Assembly: GCA_016793465.1 (NCBI GenBank)
Contig: JAEUJW010000049.1
Span: forward strand, 1-49,929
Reading direction: 5' to 3'
Length of the DNA: 49,929 bases
Source: Myxococcales bacterium
GTDB taxonomy: Bacteria; Myxococcota; Polyangia; Nannocystales; Nannocystaceae
The notes below the pieces were generated by a model that did not search any database, was not told the origin of the DNA, and saw nothing but the letters and a program-made list of their open reading frames with translations. The stretch's first letter is position 1. The number at the start of each line of letters is the position of its first letter. The translations under genes were made by a program, and so were the position numbers. Positions 1 through 8,559 of this stretch are shown one piece after another.

Positions 1-1623
1 GTTGCCGTCGTCGCACTCCTCCATGGCGCTCGGCTGGACGAACGTGTCGCCGCAGGCCGGCAGCTTGCAGGCCAGCGTGCACATGCCGGTGTTGCTGTTG
101 TTCATCCCGAGGTCGCAGGCCTCGCCCGGCTGCTTGAACCCGTCGCCGCAGGTCGCCGTCTTGCAGACGTTGGTGCAGGCGTCGTCGTTGCTCTGGTTGC
201 CGTCGTCGCAGGCCTCGCCCGGCCCGACGAACCCGTCGCCGCACACGTTGAGCGTGCAATCGGCCTTGCACGCCTTGGTGTTGCCGTTGTTGGCCCCGTC
301 GTCGCACTGCTCGACGCCGGCCTGGATCAGCCCGTCGCCGCAGGCGGCGTCCTTGCAGGCGAGCGTGCAGGCCCCGGTGTTGCTGTTCTGACCGGCGAGG
401 TCGCACTGCTCGCCGAGGCTCGGCTGCTCGAAGCCGTCGCCGCAGACCGGCGCCTTGCAGGCGTCGGTGCAGCCGTCGTCGTTGTCGCCGTCCTTGCCGT
501 CGTCGCAGTCCTCGCCCGGGTCGACGATGGTGTTGCCGCAGCCCTCGAGGTTGCAGATCGGCGAGCACCCGTCGCCGGCGTCGTTGTCGCCGTCGTCGCA
601 CTGCTCGCTCGGGCTCTGGTCGCCGTCGCCGCACACGTTGAGCTGGCACATCGCGTTGCACGCCTTGCCCGGGCCGTTGTCGGCCCCGGCGTCGCACTGC
701 TCGACCCCGCCGTCGGTGTTGAACAGCTTGCCGTCGCCGCACACCGCGTCCTTGCAGCCGGTCGTGCACGACCCGTTGTCCGAGTTGTCGACCCCGTCGT
801 CGCACTCCTCGAGCGCGACCGGCTGGACGAACCCGTCGCTGCACGCCGCGTTGGTGCACGCGACCGTGCACGCGTCCTCGTTGACCGCGTTGCCGTCGTC
901 ACACTCCTCGGTCGGCGCGACCACCCCGTCGCCGCAGGTCGCCAGCGCGCACGCGTTGGTGCACTCGTCGTTGTCGTTCTGGTTGCCGTCGTCGCAGCCC
1001 TCGCCCGGCCCGACCACGCCGTCGCCGCACAGCGCGTTGGTGCAGTCCGACTTGCACGAGTTCATGTCGCCGTTGTTGGCCCCGTCGTCGCACTCCTCGC
1101 CCGGGCCGACGTCGCCGTCGCCGCACGCGTTGGCCGCGCACATGGCGTTGCACGGCATGCCCGGGCCGTTGCCCGCCCCGTCGTCGCAGGCCTCGCCCGG
1201 GCCGAGGTCGCCGTCGCCGCACACGTTGAGCAGGCAGCCCGCGTTGCAGGCCATGCCCGGGCCGTTGCCCGCCCCGTCGTCGCACTCCTCCGGCGGCTCG
1301 AGCTCGCCGTCGCCGCACACCGGCGCCGCCCCGGTCGTCATGTCGGGGCCGGTCGAGCTCGTCGCGTCCGTCGTCGTCGACGTCGTCGTCATCGCCTCGG
1401 TCGTCATCGCCTCGGTCGTCATCGGCGCGGTGGTCGGCGCGTCGGTCGTCATCGGCTCCGTCGTCGGCAGCGGCGCGGTCGTGTCCGGATCCGGCGTCGT
1501 CGTCGTCCCCACCAGCCCGGTCGTGCCCGTGGTGCCGGCGACCGAGGTCTCGGTCCCCCCGCTGTCACCGCACCCCACCAGCAACACCAGCGCACCCACC
1601 AGCCGCGTCGTCCGCCGTCCCAT
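1..1623 (-). CDS. DUF4215 (Myxococcus cysteine-rich) repeat lipoprotein, C-terminus outside window
   Basis: The frame is open from the ATG at 1623 to the left edge (541 codons), so the protein is incomplete at its C-terminus. It begins with a lipoprotein signal ending in the lipobox LLVGC (cysteine near residue 18), then a Thr-rich linker of about 75 residues containing runs such as TTEAMTTEAMTTTSTTT. After that come about 14 imperfect repeats of 30-40 residues with the core CGDG...PGEECDDGNxN...C...C, the signature of DUF4215. The family is found on secreted and surface proteins of myxobacteria; a calcium-binding or adhesive role is often supposed but not shown. A GGAGGG Shine-Dalgarno-like stretch precedes the start. 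The DNA repeats are diverged, so this is not a recent expansion. Function beyond surface display is unknown. Confidence 0.9.
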   Translation of the reverse strand, partial: MGRRTTRLVGALVLLVGCGDSGGTETSVAGTTGTTGLVGTTTTPDPDTTAPLPTTEPMTTDAPTTAPMTTEAMTTEAMTTTSTTTDATSSTGPDMTTGAAPVCGDGELEPPEECDDGAGNGPGMACNAGCLLNVCGDGDLGPGEACDDGAGNGPGMPCNAMCAANACGDGDVGPGEECDDGANNGDMNSCKSDCTNALCGDGVVGPGEGCDDGNQNDNDECTNACALATCGDGVVAPTEECDDGNAVNEDACTVACTNAACSDGFVQPVALEECDDGVDNSDNGSCTTGCKDAVCGDGKLFNTDGGVEQCDAGADNGPGKACNAMCQLNVCGDGDQSPSEQCDDGDNDAGDGCSPICNLEGCGNTIVDPGEDCDDGKDGDNDDGCTDACKAPVCGDGFEQPSLGEQCDLAGQNSNTGACTLACKDAACGDGLIQAGVEQCDDGANNGNTKACKADCTLNVCGDGFVGPGEACDDGNQSNDDACTNVCKTATCGDGFKQPGEACDLGMNNSNTGMCTLACKLPACGDTFVQPSAMEECDDGN

Positions 1624-1810
1624 AACCCAGCCCTCCGACCCACCACGCTAGAGAAATCGTCCGCCGCGGGCCACCCCCGGCCCCGCAGTTTCTTCGAACC
1701 CGCCGTGTGCCCGTGCCCGCGGCACGATCGGCGCCGGTCCCCGCGCCAGGCGGCCTTCCATCGCGGAGGCGACAGCCGCGCCAGTCCGTGCGATCCTGCC
1801 CGCCCGCGTC

Positions 1811-2635
1811 ATGCGCCCGCTGTTCGCCGCCCTGCTCGTCGCCGCCTGCACCGCGCCGAACCCCGCGTATGACGAGCCCCTCACCGCGCCCCCCTCCGGC
1901 GCAGGCGACACCACCTCCGCCGCCCCGACCGGTCCGCCCGCGCCCGACACCGGCGCGACCACCGTGGACGACGGCAGCGCCGGCAGCAGCGCCGGAGATC
2001 CCGCCGCGACCACGCAGGACACCGGCGTCGGCCCGACCGCCGGCGACACGACCACCGCCGACCCGTCCACCGCGACCTCCGACACCACCGCCGGCGACCC
2101 CTGCGTCGGCGTCGACTGCGGCGAGTGCAGCGCCTGCCAGGCCGGCCAGTGCGTGCCCGGGCCGCCCGGCGGCCCCTGCGACGACGCCGCGCCGCCCGCC
2201 TGCCACGACCTCGTGTTCGGCCTGCAGAGCGGCCGCTGCTACAGGTACGCCGTCACCCAGCCGACCTGCGACGCCGGCGGCCAGTGCGTGCACGACTGCC
2301 AGCTGCAGGGCGAGGAGATCGTCGGCTGCCAGGAGCCGTGCATCAACCCCGGCCACAACTGCCAGCAGGGCCAGCCCGCCGCCGCCGTCACGCTCACGAC
2401 GCTGTGTTACCTCAACAGCCAGCCGCCGACCTGCGAGAGCTCGTGCGGCTTCGAGAACGCCACGCCGGTGTACAACGCCTACGCCTGCGACGAGTCCGGC
2501 AACTGCGACGGCGCCGCCATGAACTGCTACCCCGGGCACTGCGACGCGGTGGCCGGGTGCCTGTTCAACTGCCAGACCCAGATGGACTGCGCCCCGGGCG
2601 CGCAGTGCGTCGACTTCATCTGCAAGGCCATGTGA
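1811..2635 (+). CDS. Cysteine-rich lipoprotein with Thr/Asp-rich linker
   Basis: 274 residues. The N-terminus MRPLFAALLVAAC is a short lipoprotein signal with lipobox LVAAC. Residues of roughly 20-95 are a disordered Ala/Thr/Asp/Gly-rich linker. From about residue 97 (DPCVGVDCGECSACQAGQC) to the end the protein holds more than 20 cysteines, several in CxxC and CxxxC spacing, and looks like a disulfide-stabilised extracellular domain. I do not recognise a named family. It is divergent from the DUF4215 lipoprotein across 187 bp in which I see no clear promoter, and it converges on the Sel1 gene with a 19-bp gap. Likely surface-anchored; function unknown. Confidence 0.85.
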   Translation: MRPLFAALLVAACTAPNPAYDEPLTAPPSGAGDTTSAAPTGPPAPDTGATTVDDGSAGSSAGDPAATTQDTGVGPTAGDTTTADPSTATSDTTAGDPCVGVDCGECSACQAGQCVPGPPGGPCDDAAPPACHDLVFGLQSGRCYRYAVTQPTCDAGGQCVHDCQLQGEEIVGCQEPCINPGHNCQQGQPAAAVTLTTLCYLNSQPPTCESSCGFENATPVYNAYACDESGNCDGAAMNCYPGHCDAVAGCLFNCQTQMDCAPGAQCVDFICKAM

Positions 2636-2654
2636 GGCCGAGCGCCGCGCCGGC

Positions 2655-3869
2655 CTACTCGTCCTCCTCCGACACCTGGATGTGCCCGGCCTGCTCCTTC
2701 TCCTTGGCCGCCTTCATGCGGGCCTGCAGCGCCTCGAGCGACTTGCTGGCGCCCTCGGGGTCGCCGAGCAGCAGCACCGCGTCGCAGTTGCCGACCGTCG
2801 GCATGCGCATCTTCTTCAGCAGGTCGGTCACGCACTTGTTGGTCTTGTAGGCCTTGCCGCGGGCCCGCGCCTCCTTGACCTTGCCGCGCTCGAACTCCCA
2901 CGACACCCGCACCGCCGCGCCGTTCTCGGCGCACTCGTCGAGCTTGCCCTTGAAGCGCGCCAGGCGTCCGACCATGTCGCCGAGCGCGGTCGGCCCCTGC
3001 TCGTTCATGCGGCACGTCATCATGCGCGTCTCGAGCCCCGCGATCCCGACCTGCTCCGCCTTCGACGTCAGCTCGAGCACCACCGGCCTGCCCTTCGAGC
3101 CCTCGAGCTGCTTGGCCGCGTGGCAGCCGTCCTCCTCGTTCCACTCGCAGGCCTTGGTGAAGTGCATGCGGGCCTTCTCGAGGTCGACCGGCGCGCCGAC
3201 GCCGTTGTGCAGGGCGACGCCCACCTTGAGGCAGCCGTAGCCGCTGTGGCCGACGCACGCGCTGACGAACGCCGCCAGCGCCCGCGTCTTCGCGTCGGCC
3301 TTGCCGCGCGGGTCGGCGAGCAGCAGGTCGCCGGCGCCGTTGCAGCCGTCGATGTCGCCGAGGTCGCAGCCGGACTGGTAGATCGAGACCGCCTTCTCGA
3401 TGTCCTTGTCGACCCCGCGACCGGCGCTCAGCTGCTGGCCCGCGCGCACGCAGCCGATCTGCCGCCGGCCCTCGCAGGCCTTGATCCAATAGTCGAGCTC
3501 GACCGCCGGCTCGCTGCCCTCGGCCGCCAGCAAGGCCCGCCGCTCGCACGCCTCCGGGAACTCCTTGGCGCAGCCCTCCTCGTAGTACTTGGCCGCGGTC
3601 ACCAGGTTGACCGGTCCGCCCTGGCCGTGGTGCCACAGCTGGGCCAGGCGATCGCACTGGAACCCGTCGCCCAGCTCGCACGCCGTGACCAGCGGCTCGC
3701 GGGCGGCCATGAAGTCCCCGTAGTACATCGCGGCCTCGGCCTGCTCGACGCAGCGTGCGCCGGTGCAGCCCTCCTCCTGCGGCGCAGCCGACGACTGCTC
3801 GCGGTGACAGCCCGCCACCGCGAGCACGAGAAAGAAACCCCGAACGAACGCGCCTATCCGGCAATCCAC
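2655..3869 (-). CDS. Sel1-like (HcpA-type) repeat lipoprotein
   Basis: About 404 residues from a GTG at 3869, chosen because it gives a compact lipoprotein signal (VDCRIGAFVRGFFLVLAVAGC region, lipobox VAGC). An in-frame ATG at 3914 would add 15 residues. The first two thirds contain Sel1-like repeats with paired cysteines, for example YYEEGCAKEFPEACERRALL, IYQSGCDLGDIDGCNGAGDL and HFTKACEWNEEDGCHAAKQL. This is the pattern of Hcp-type cysteine-rich Sel1 proteins, a solenoid used for protein-protein contacts. The last 140 residues are a Lys/Arg-rich non-repeat domain ending in EEDE. Sel1 proteins act as scaffolds in the periplasm or envelope; the partner is unknown. Confidence 0.85.
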   Translation of the reverse strand: MDCRIGAFVRGFFLVLAVAGCHREQSSAAPQEEGCTGARCVEQAEAAMYYGDFMAAREPLVTACELGDGFQCDRLAQLWHHGQGGPVNLVTAAKYYEEGCAKEFPEACERRALLAAEGSEPAVELDYWIKACEGRRQIGCVRAGQQLSAGRGVDKDIEKAVSIYQSGCDLGDIDGCNGAGDLLLADPRGKADAKTRALAAFVSACVGHSGYGCLKVGVALHNGVGAPVDLEKARMHFTKACEWNEEDGCHAAKQLEGSKGRPVVLELTSKAEQVGIAGLETRMMTCRMNEQGPTALGDMVGRLARFKGKLDECAENGAAVRVSWEFERGKVKEARARGKAYKTNKCVTDLLKKMRMPTVGNCDAVLLLGDPEGASKSLEALQARMKAAKEKEQAGHIQVSEEDE

Positions 3870-4389
3870 GCAACCATGGAAAACAAGCCGTGCCGCCACG
3901 TCAACCCTCCGCATCGCGTGAAACCGCCCGAAACATCGTGCGAACGTAATTGCACGGCTCACGGCCATCAAACTCTCACCCGTCCGCCGTGCCGTCCCGG
4001 CGTCCGACCGCACCCGCCGCCCGACTTCCAAGGCGCCTCGCGCGTCGCACCGCCGCGACCCGCCCGCGGAACCGCTCGACCGCGCTGCCACCTCCACCGC
4101 CGGCGCCCCACACGGCTCCGCCGGCACCGAGATCCCGCCGACAGCGTGTGACGCTGCCCCGCTCGCGACCGACGACCCGCCACGCGCGTCGCCCCGAGGC
4201 GTCGCGACTCGGTCGTCACCGACGCCGATCGATCGGCGCCTCGTGTCTACCGACCGATCGCCGCACGCACCGATCGACGGCTCATGCTCGCGGCCCTCGT
4301 CGCGCCGTCCGCCTCCTCCGCGCCGCGGGGGCCAACGCACGCCGCCGGCGGACGCTGCGGTGGGCCCGCGTGCTAGGCTCCCGCCGCCC
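3870..4389. other. Intergenic region of 520 bp between divergent genes, with a 16-bp palindrome
   Basis: No convincing gene is seen; the open frames here are short, Arg/Pro-rich shadows. It must hold the promoters of the Sel1 lipoprotein (minus) and of the DUF1571 gene (plus). At 4223-4238 lies a perfect 16-bp palindrome, CGCCGATCGATCGGCG, followed by two more GATCG-containing words up to 4276. A -10-like TAGGCT at 4374-4379 is 10 nt before the DUF1571 start. Confidence 0.5.
4374..4379 (+). promoter_or_regulatory. Candidate -10 element, leaderless start of DUF1571 gene
   Basis: TAGGCT ends 10 nt before the ATG at 4390 and there is no Shine-Dalgarno in between. No good -35 is visible. Supported mainly by the same arrangement at other genes in the window. 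Confidence 0.4.
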
Positions 4390-5169
4390 ATGTCGACGGC
4401 CCTGCTCGCCCTGCTCCTCGTGCTCTCGCGCCCCTACGACGGCCCGCTGTTCGTCGCGGTCGACGGCGCGGCGGTCGAGGCCGACCCCGCCGAGCGGCCC
4501 GCCGAGCCGGCGCCCGCCGTCGACCCGCGGGCCGCCATCCTGCGCATGGAGGCCGCCTGGGCAAGGGTCCGCGACTACACCGTGACCATGACCCGGCGCG
4601 AGCGCGTGAAGGGCAAGCTGCTCGCGCAGGAGACCATGCAGGTCAAGTTCCGCAAGCCGTTTAGCATCTACACCCGCTGGACCGGCGCGGTGAAGCGCGG
4701 GCAGGAGGCCATCTACGTGCGCGGCAAGCACGACGACAAGCTGATCGCCCACCCCGGCTCGTTCCCCGACGTGACCGTCAGCCTCAACCCGAAGGGCAAC
4801 CTGGCCATGAAGGGCAACCGCCACCCGATCACCGAGGGCAGCCTCGGCGACCTCATCGCCCTGCTGGTCCGCGACCTGAAGCGGGCCGAGTCGCGCCCGC
4901 AGGACGGCGCGAACATCCGCGACCTCGGCGAGTCCGACCGCCACGGCGCCAGAGTCCGCTGCTTCGACGCCACCTTCGCCGCCGCCGACGGCTACTACGC
5001 GCCCCACGTCGAGGTCTGCATGTTCACCGCCAGCGACCTCCCGAGCCGCGTCCGGGTGTGGGACGCCCGCGACCAATTGCTCGAGGACTACGAGTACCGC
5101 GACCTCAGGATCAACGTCGGCCTCCGCGACGCCGACTTCGACCCCGACAACCAGCGCTACAATTTTTGA
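4390..5169 (+). CDS. DUF1571 domain protein (LolA-like fold family)
   Basis: 259 residues. After a short hydrophobic N-terminus (MSTALLALLLVLSRP) and a Pro/Ala-rich stretch, residues 50-250 match the DUF1571 pattern: an initial helix (ILRMEAAWARVRDYTVTMTRRERVKGKLL), then paired beta strands with FRKPFSIYTRWTG and YEYRDLRINVGLRDADFDP close to the end. DUF1571 proteins are secreted or periplasmic beta-sheet proteins resembling LolA/LolB lipoprotein carriers; their ligand is not known. The gene stands alone, 44 bp before the histidine kinase gene. Family assignment is from motif memory and is fairly secure; function is open. Confidence 0.82.
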   Translation: MSTALLALLLVLSRPYDGPLFVAVDGAAVEADPAERPAEPAPAVDPRAAILRMEAAWARVRDYTVTMTRRERVKGKLLAQETMQVKFRKPFSIYTRWTGAVKRGQEAIYVRGKHDDKLIAHPGSFPDVTVSLNPKGNLAMKGNRHPITEGSLGDLIALLVRDLKRAESRPQDGANIRDLGESDRHGARVRCFDATFAAADGYYAPHVEVCMFTASDLPSRVRVWDARDQLLEDYEYRDLRINVGLRDADFDPDNQRYNF

Positions 5170-5213
5170 TCGCGGCCCGCAGACGTCGACTGGACCCGTC
5201 GCGCGCGCTTGAT

Positions 5214-7910
5214 ATGCTCGCGGCCTCCGTGACCGGGCCGCGCGACGTGACCGACCATCAGCGCGCCGTCGACGCGCTGCGCTCCGACGAGGAGCGCCAG
5301 GCCTTCCTGCTCGACCTCAGCGACGCCCTGCGCCCGCTGACCGCGTCCGCGGACATCAAGCAGACCGCGTGCGTGCTGCTCGGCCGCCGCCTCGGCGTCA
5401 GCCGCGTCAACTACTACGAGATCGGCGGCGGCGAGTTCGTCGCCGAGGCCGGCCACGCCGACGGCGTCGACCCGCTGACCCGCGGCGCCCTCGACGACCG
5501 CGGCGAGGCCTGGCAGCGCGCGATCTTCGAGCACGAGCAGATGGTGGTGGAGGACGTGCGCGCCGACCCTCGCTTCACCGCGGACGAACGCCGCGGCATG
5601 CTCGGCGCCGACATCGCCGCGTTCGTCGCGGTGTTCCTGCTGCGCGACGGCCGGCGCAGCGCCGACTTCGCGGTCCACCACCGCCAGCCGCGGCGCTGGA
5701 CGGACGCCGAGGTCCAGCTGATCCGCGAGGTCGCCGTCCGCGTGCGCGACGCGGCCGAGCGCGGGCGCGCCGAGACCGCCCTGCGCGCCAGCGAGGAGAA
5801 GTACCGCACCCTGTTCGAGACGATGACCCAGGGCTACGCCCTGTGCGAGCTGGTGCGCGACGCCTCCGGCCGGGTCGTCGACTACCGCGTGCTCGAGCTC
5901 AACCCCGCGTTCGAGCGCCACGTCGGCCTGCCGGTCGCCGCGGTGATCGGACGGCGGGGCTCCGAGCTGCGGCCGAACCTCGACCCCGGGCTGCTGCAGC
6001 ACTACGCGCGGGTGGTCGAGACGGGCCGGCCGACGCGCTTCGAGCACCACACCGAGGTGCTCCGGCGGTGGTTCGACTACCACGCCTACCCCCGCGGCGG
6101 CGACCGCTTCGCCCTGCTGTACGAGGACATCAGCGAGCGCAAGCGCCGCGAGAGCGACCAGGCGCTGCTGGCCGCGATCACCACCGACCTCGTCGGGCTC
6201 GACACCGTGCAGGCCACCATGCAGGTCGTCGGCGAACGCATCGGCCGCCACTTCGAGGTCAAGCAGTGCACCTTCGCCGAGTTCACCGACGACTTCGAGT
6301 CGGCCAACCCCGTGGCCAGCTGGGTGGCCTCGGGCGCGCCGGGGCCAGCGAGGCCCCGGCGGACCCGCGACTTCCTCGGCGGCGCGGCGCTGACGTCGCT
6401 GCAGGCGGGCGAGCCGCTGATCGTCGACGACGCGCGCGCCGACCCGCGCGTGCACGCCGGGGCGTTCACCGCGGTCGGCCTGCGCTCGTGCATCGCGGCG
6501 CCGCTGCACCGCGACGGTCGCTGGCGGTTCGTCCTGGTCGTCCTCGACGACGCGCCCCACGCCTGGCGCGACAGCGACGTCGAGCTGCTGCGGGAGATCG
6601 CCGGCAACGTGTTCTCGCGGCTCGAGCGGGCCCGCGCCGAGGACGCCCTGCGGGCCAGCGAGAGCTGGCTCGCCGGCCAGAAAGAGGCGCTCCAGGCCGC
6701 CGTCCAGGGCGCGCCGCTGGCCGACTCGCTCGGGGTGCTGGTCCGCACCATGGCCGCCCAGGCCGGCGACGGCACCCGCTGCGCCTTCTACCTCGTCGAC
6801 CCCGCCGGCGCCGCGCTGCGCCACGTGGTCGGCATGACGGAGGAGTACGCCGCCGGCGTCGACGGCTTCAAGGTCGGCCCCGACTCGCCGGCGTGCGGGC
6901 TGGCCATGCACACCAGCCTGCCGATCATCACCCCCGACGTACGGGCCGACCCGCTGTGGGAACCGTGGCTCGCGCTGGCCGAGCGCACCGGCTTCCGCGC
7001 CTGCTGGTCGTTCCCCATCGAGACGACCAGCCGGAAGATGGTCGGCACGTTCGCCATGTACCACCGCGAGCCGCGCGAGGCGACGCCGCGCGACCTCGGG
7101 GTCGCGGCCGTGGTCACGCGGGCCGCCGCGATCATCGTCTCGCACAGCCAGGAGGCCGACGAACGCGCCCGCGCCGAGGCCGCCCTGCGGCGGGCCAACA
7201 ACGCGCTCGAGGGCCGGGTCGCCGAGCGCACCGCCGCCCTCGCCGCGGAGATCAAGCGCCGCCGCGAGCTGACGCGGCGGCTCGGCGAGGCCCAGGAGGT
7301 CGAGCGCCAGCGGGTCGCACGGGACCTCCACGACACGATCGGCCAGCTGACGGCCGGGCTGTCGATGGCGTTCAAGGCCATCGACAACGCCGGCGTGCTG
7401 CCGCCTCCGGCCGCCGCCCAGCTGGCCGAGGCCCAGGCCATCGCCGCGGCGCTCGGCAAGGAGGTCCACTCGCTGGCCGTGCGCCTGCGGCCCACCTCGC
7501 TCGACGACCTCGGCCTCGACGCCGCCCTCTCGCAGCTCGTGCTCGAGTGGTCGGGCCGCACCGGGGTGACGGCCAGCTTCCACAGCTCCGGCGACTCCGA
7601 CCGCCGCCTGCCCCCCGACGTCGAGACGACCATCTACAGGGTGGTGCAGGAGGCGCTCACCAACGTGGCCAAGCACGCCGCGGCGACCAGCGTCGGCGTG
7701 CTCGTGCGGCGGCCCGCGGGGGTCGTGTCGCTCGTGGTCGAGGACGACGGCGTGGGCTTCGACCCCGGCGCCGCGACCGACCGCCTGGGCCTGCTCGGCA
7801 TGCGCGAGCGCGTCGACCTGGTCGGCGGCGAGCTCGAGATCGAGGCCGAGCCCGGGCACGGGACCACCGTCCTCGTGACCATCCCGCTGGCGGAGGGCGG
7901 CGCGGCGTGA
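5214..7910 (+). CDS. GAF/PAS-domain sensor histidine kinase, NarL-partner (HisKA_3) type
   Basis: 898 residues from the ATG at 5214. No transmembrane segments are seen, so this is a cytoplasmic sensor. Domains in order: GAF (about 25-175), PAS (about 195-310, KYRTLFETMTQGYALCEL to YEDISERKRRE), GAF (about 315-475), GAF (about 490-640), a short coiled coil, then the HisKA_3 dimerisation helix with the phosphorylatable His706 in ARDLHDTIGQL, and a HATPase_c domain with N box VVQEALTNVAKHA near 810 and G box DDGVGFDPG. GAF domains usually bind small ligands or chromophores; I cannot tell which. The stop overlaps the next start (GTGA), so kinase and response regulator are translationally coupled. 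Confidence 0.93.
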   Translation: MLAASVTGPRDVTDHQRAVDALRSDEERQAFLLDLSDALRPLTASADIKQTACVLLGRRLGVSRVNYYEIGGGEFVAEAGHADGVDPLTRGALDDRGEAWQRAIFEHEQMVVEDVRADPRFTADERRGMLGADIAAFVAVFLLRDGRRSADFAVHHRQPRRWTDAEVQLIREVAVRVRDAAERGRAETALRASEEKYRTLFETMTQGYALCELVRDASGRVVDYRVLELNPAFERHVGLPVAAVIGRRGSELRPNLDPGLLQHYARVVETGRPTRFEHHTEVLRRWFDYHAYPRGGDRFALLYEDISERKRRESDQALLAAITTDLVGLDTVQATMQVVGERIGRHFEVKQCTFAEFTDDFESANPVASWVASGAPGPARPRRTRDFLGGAALTSLQAGEPLIVDDARADPRVHAGAFTAVGLRSCIAAPLHRDGRWRFVLVVLDDAPHAWRDSDVELLREIAGNVFSRLERARAEDALRASESWLAGQKEALQAAVQGAPLADSLGVLVRTMAAQAGDGTRCAFYLVDPAGAALRHVVGMTEEYAAGVDGFKVGPDSPACGLAMHTSLPIITPDVRADPLWEPWLALAERTGFRACWSFPIETTSRKMVGTFAMYHREPREATPRDLGVAAVVTRAAAIIVSHSQEADERARAEAALRRANNALEGRVAERTAALAAEIKRRRELTRRLGEAQEVERQRVARDLHDTIGQLTAGLSMAFKAIDNAGVLPPPAAAQLAEAQAIAAALGKEVHSLAVRLRPTSLDDLGLDAALSQLVLEWSGRTGVTASFHSSGDSDRRLPPDVETTIYRVVQEALTNVAKHAAATSVGVLVRRPAGVVSLVVEDDGVGFDPGAATDRLGLLGMRERVDLVGGELEIEAEPGHGTTVLVTIPLAEGGAA

Positions 7911-8551
7911 CCCGCGTCCACGTGCTCGTCGCCGACGACCACGTGGTCGTGCGCGCCGGCCTGCGCAGCCTGCTCGAGGCCGACCCGGACGTCTGCGTGG
8001 TCGGCGAGGCCGAGGACGGCGACGCGGCCGTGGCCGCCGCGGCCGAGCTGCAGCCCGACGTCGTCGTCATGGACGTCTCGATGCCCGGCGCCGGCGGGGC
8101 CGAGGCGACCCGCCGCATCCGCGCGCGCTGGCCCGCGATCCGCGTGGTCGTGCTGACGGCCCACGAGGAGCTGGCCTACCTGCGCCAGCTGCTGGCGGCC
8201 GGCGCCAGCGGCTACCTGCTGAAGCGCACGGCCGCGGACGAGCTGCTGCGGGCGGTGCGGCGGGTCGCGCTCGGCGAGACCTACCTCGACCCGACGCTCG
8301 CCGCCCAGGCGACCGCCGAGCTCGCCGGGTCCGGCGGCGCGAGCGGCGGCCCCGAGCTCAGCGAGCGCGAGGCCGAGGTCCTGCGCCTGATCGCCGAGGG
8401 CTTCGGCAACAAGCAGATCGCCGCCCGCCTCGGCCTCAGCGTGAAGACCGTCGAGACCTACAAGGCCCGCGCCATGGAGAAGCTCGGCCTGCGCTCGCGC
8501 GCGCAGCTGGTCCAGTACGCGCTGCAGCGCGGCTGGCTGCGCGGCGACTGA
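7907..8551 (+). CDS. NarL/FixJ-type response regulator
   Basis: 214 residues starting with GTG at 7907, overlapping the histidine kinase stop by 4 nt. The receiver domain (1-120) has the acidic pair D10/D11, phosphoacceptor Asp56 in VVVMDVSMPG, Thr in VVLTAHEE and the conserved Lys in GYLLKRT. The output domain (about 148-210) is a LuxR-type helix-turn-helix, LSEREAEVLRLIAEGFGNKQIA...LSVKTVETYKARAMEKL. It should be phosphorylated by the upstream kinase and act as a DNA-binding transcription factor. Target genes are not evident from the window. It converges on the MerR-type regulator with only 8 bp between stops. Confidence 0.95.
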   Translation: MTRVHVLVADDHVVVRAGLRSLLEADPDVCVVGEAEDGDAAVAAAAELQPDVVVMDVSMPGAGGAEATRRIRARWPAIRVVVLTAHEELAYLRQLLAAGASGYLLKRTAADELLRAVRRVALGETYLDPTLAAQATAELAGSGGASGGPELSEREAEVLRLIAEGFGNKQIAARLGLSVKTVETYKARAMEKLGLRSRAQLVQYALQRGWLRGD

Positions 8552-8559
8552 GGCCGGCC

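Noticed and set aside
5157..7859. 900-codon open frame on the minus strand opposite the histidine kinase
   Set aside because: Antisense shadow caused by very high GC; His/Gly/Asp/Val-rich composition with no domain, while the plus strand encodes a complete GAF/PAS/HisKA_3 kinase.
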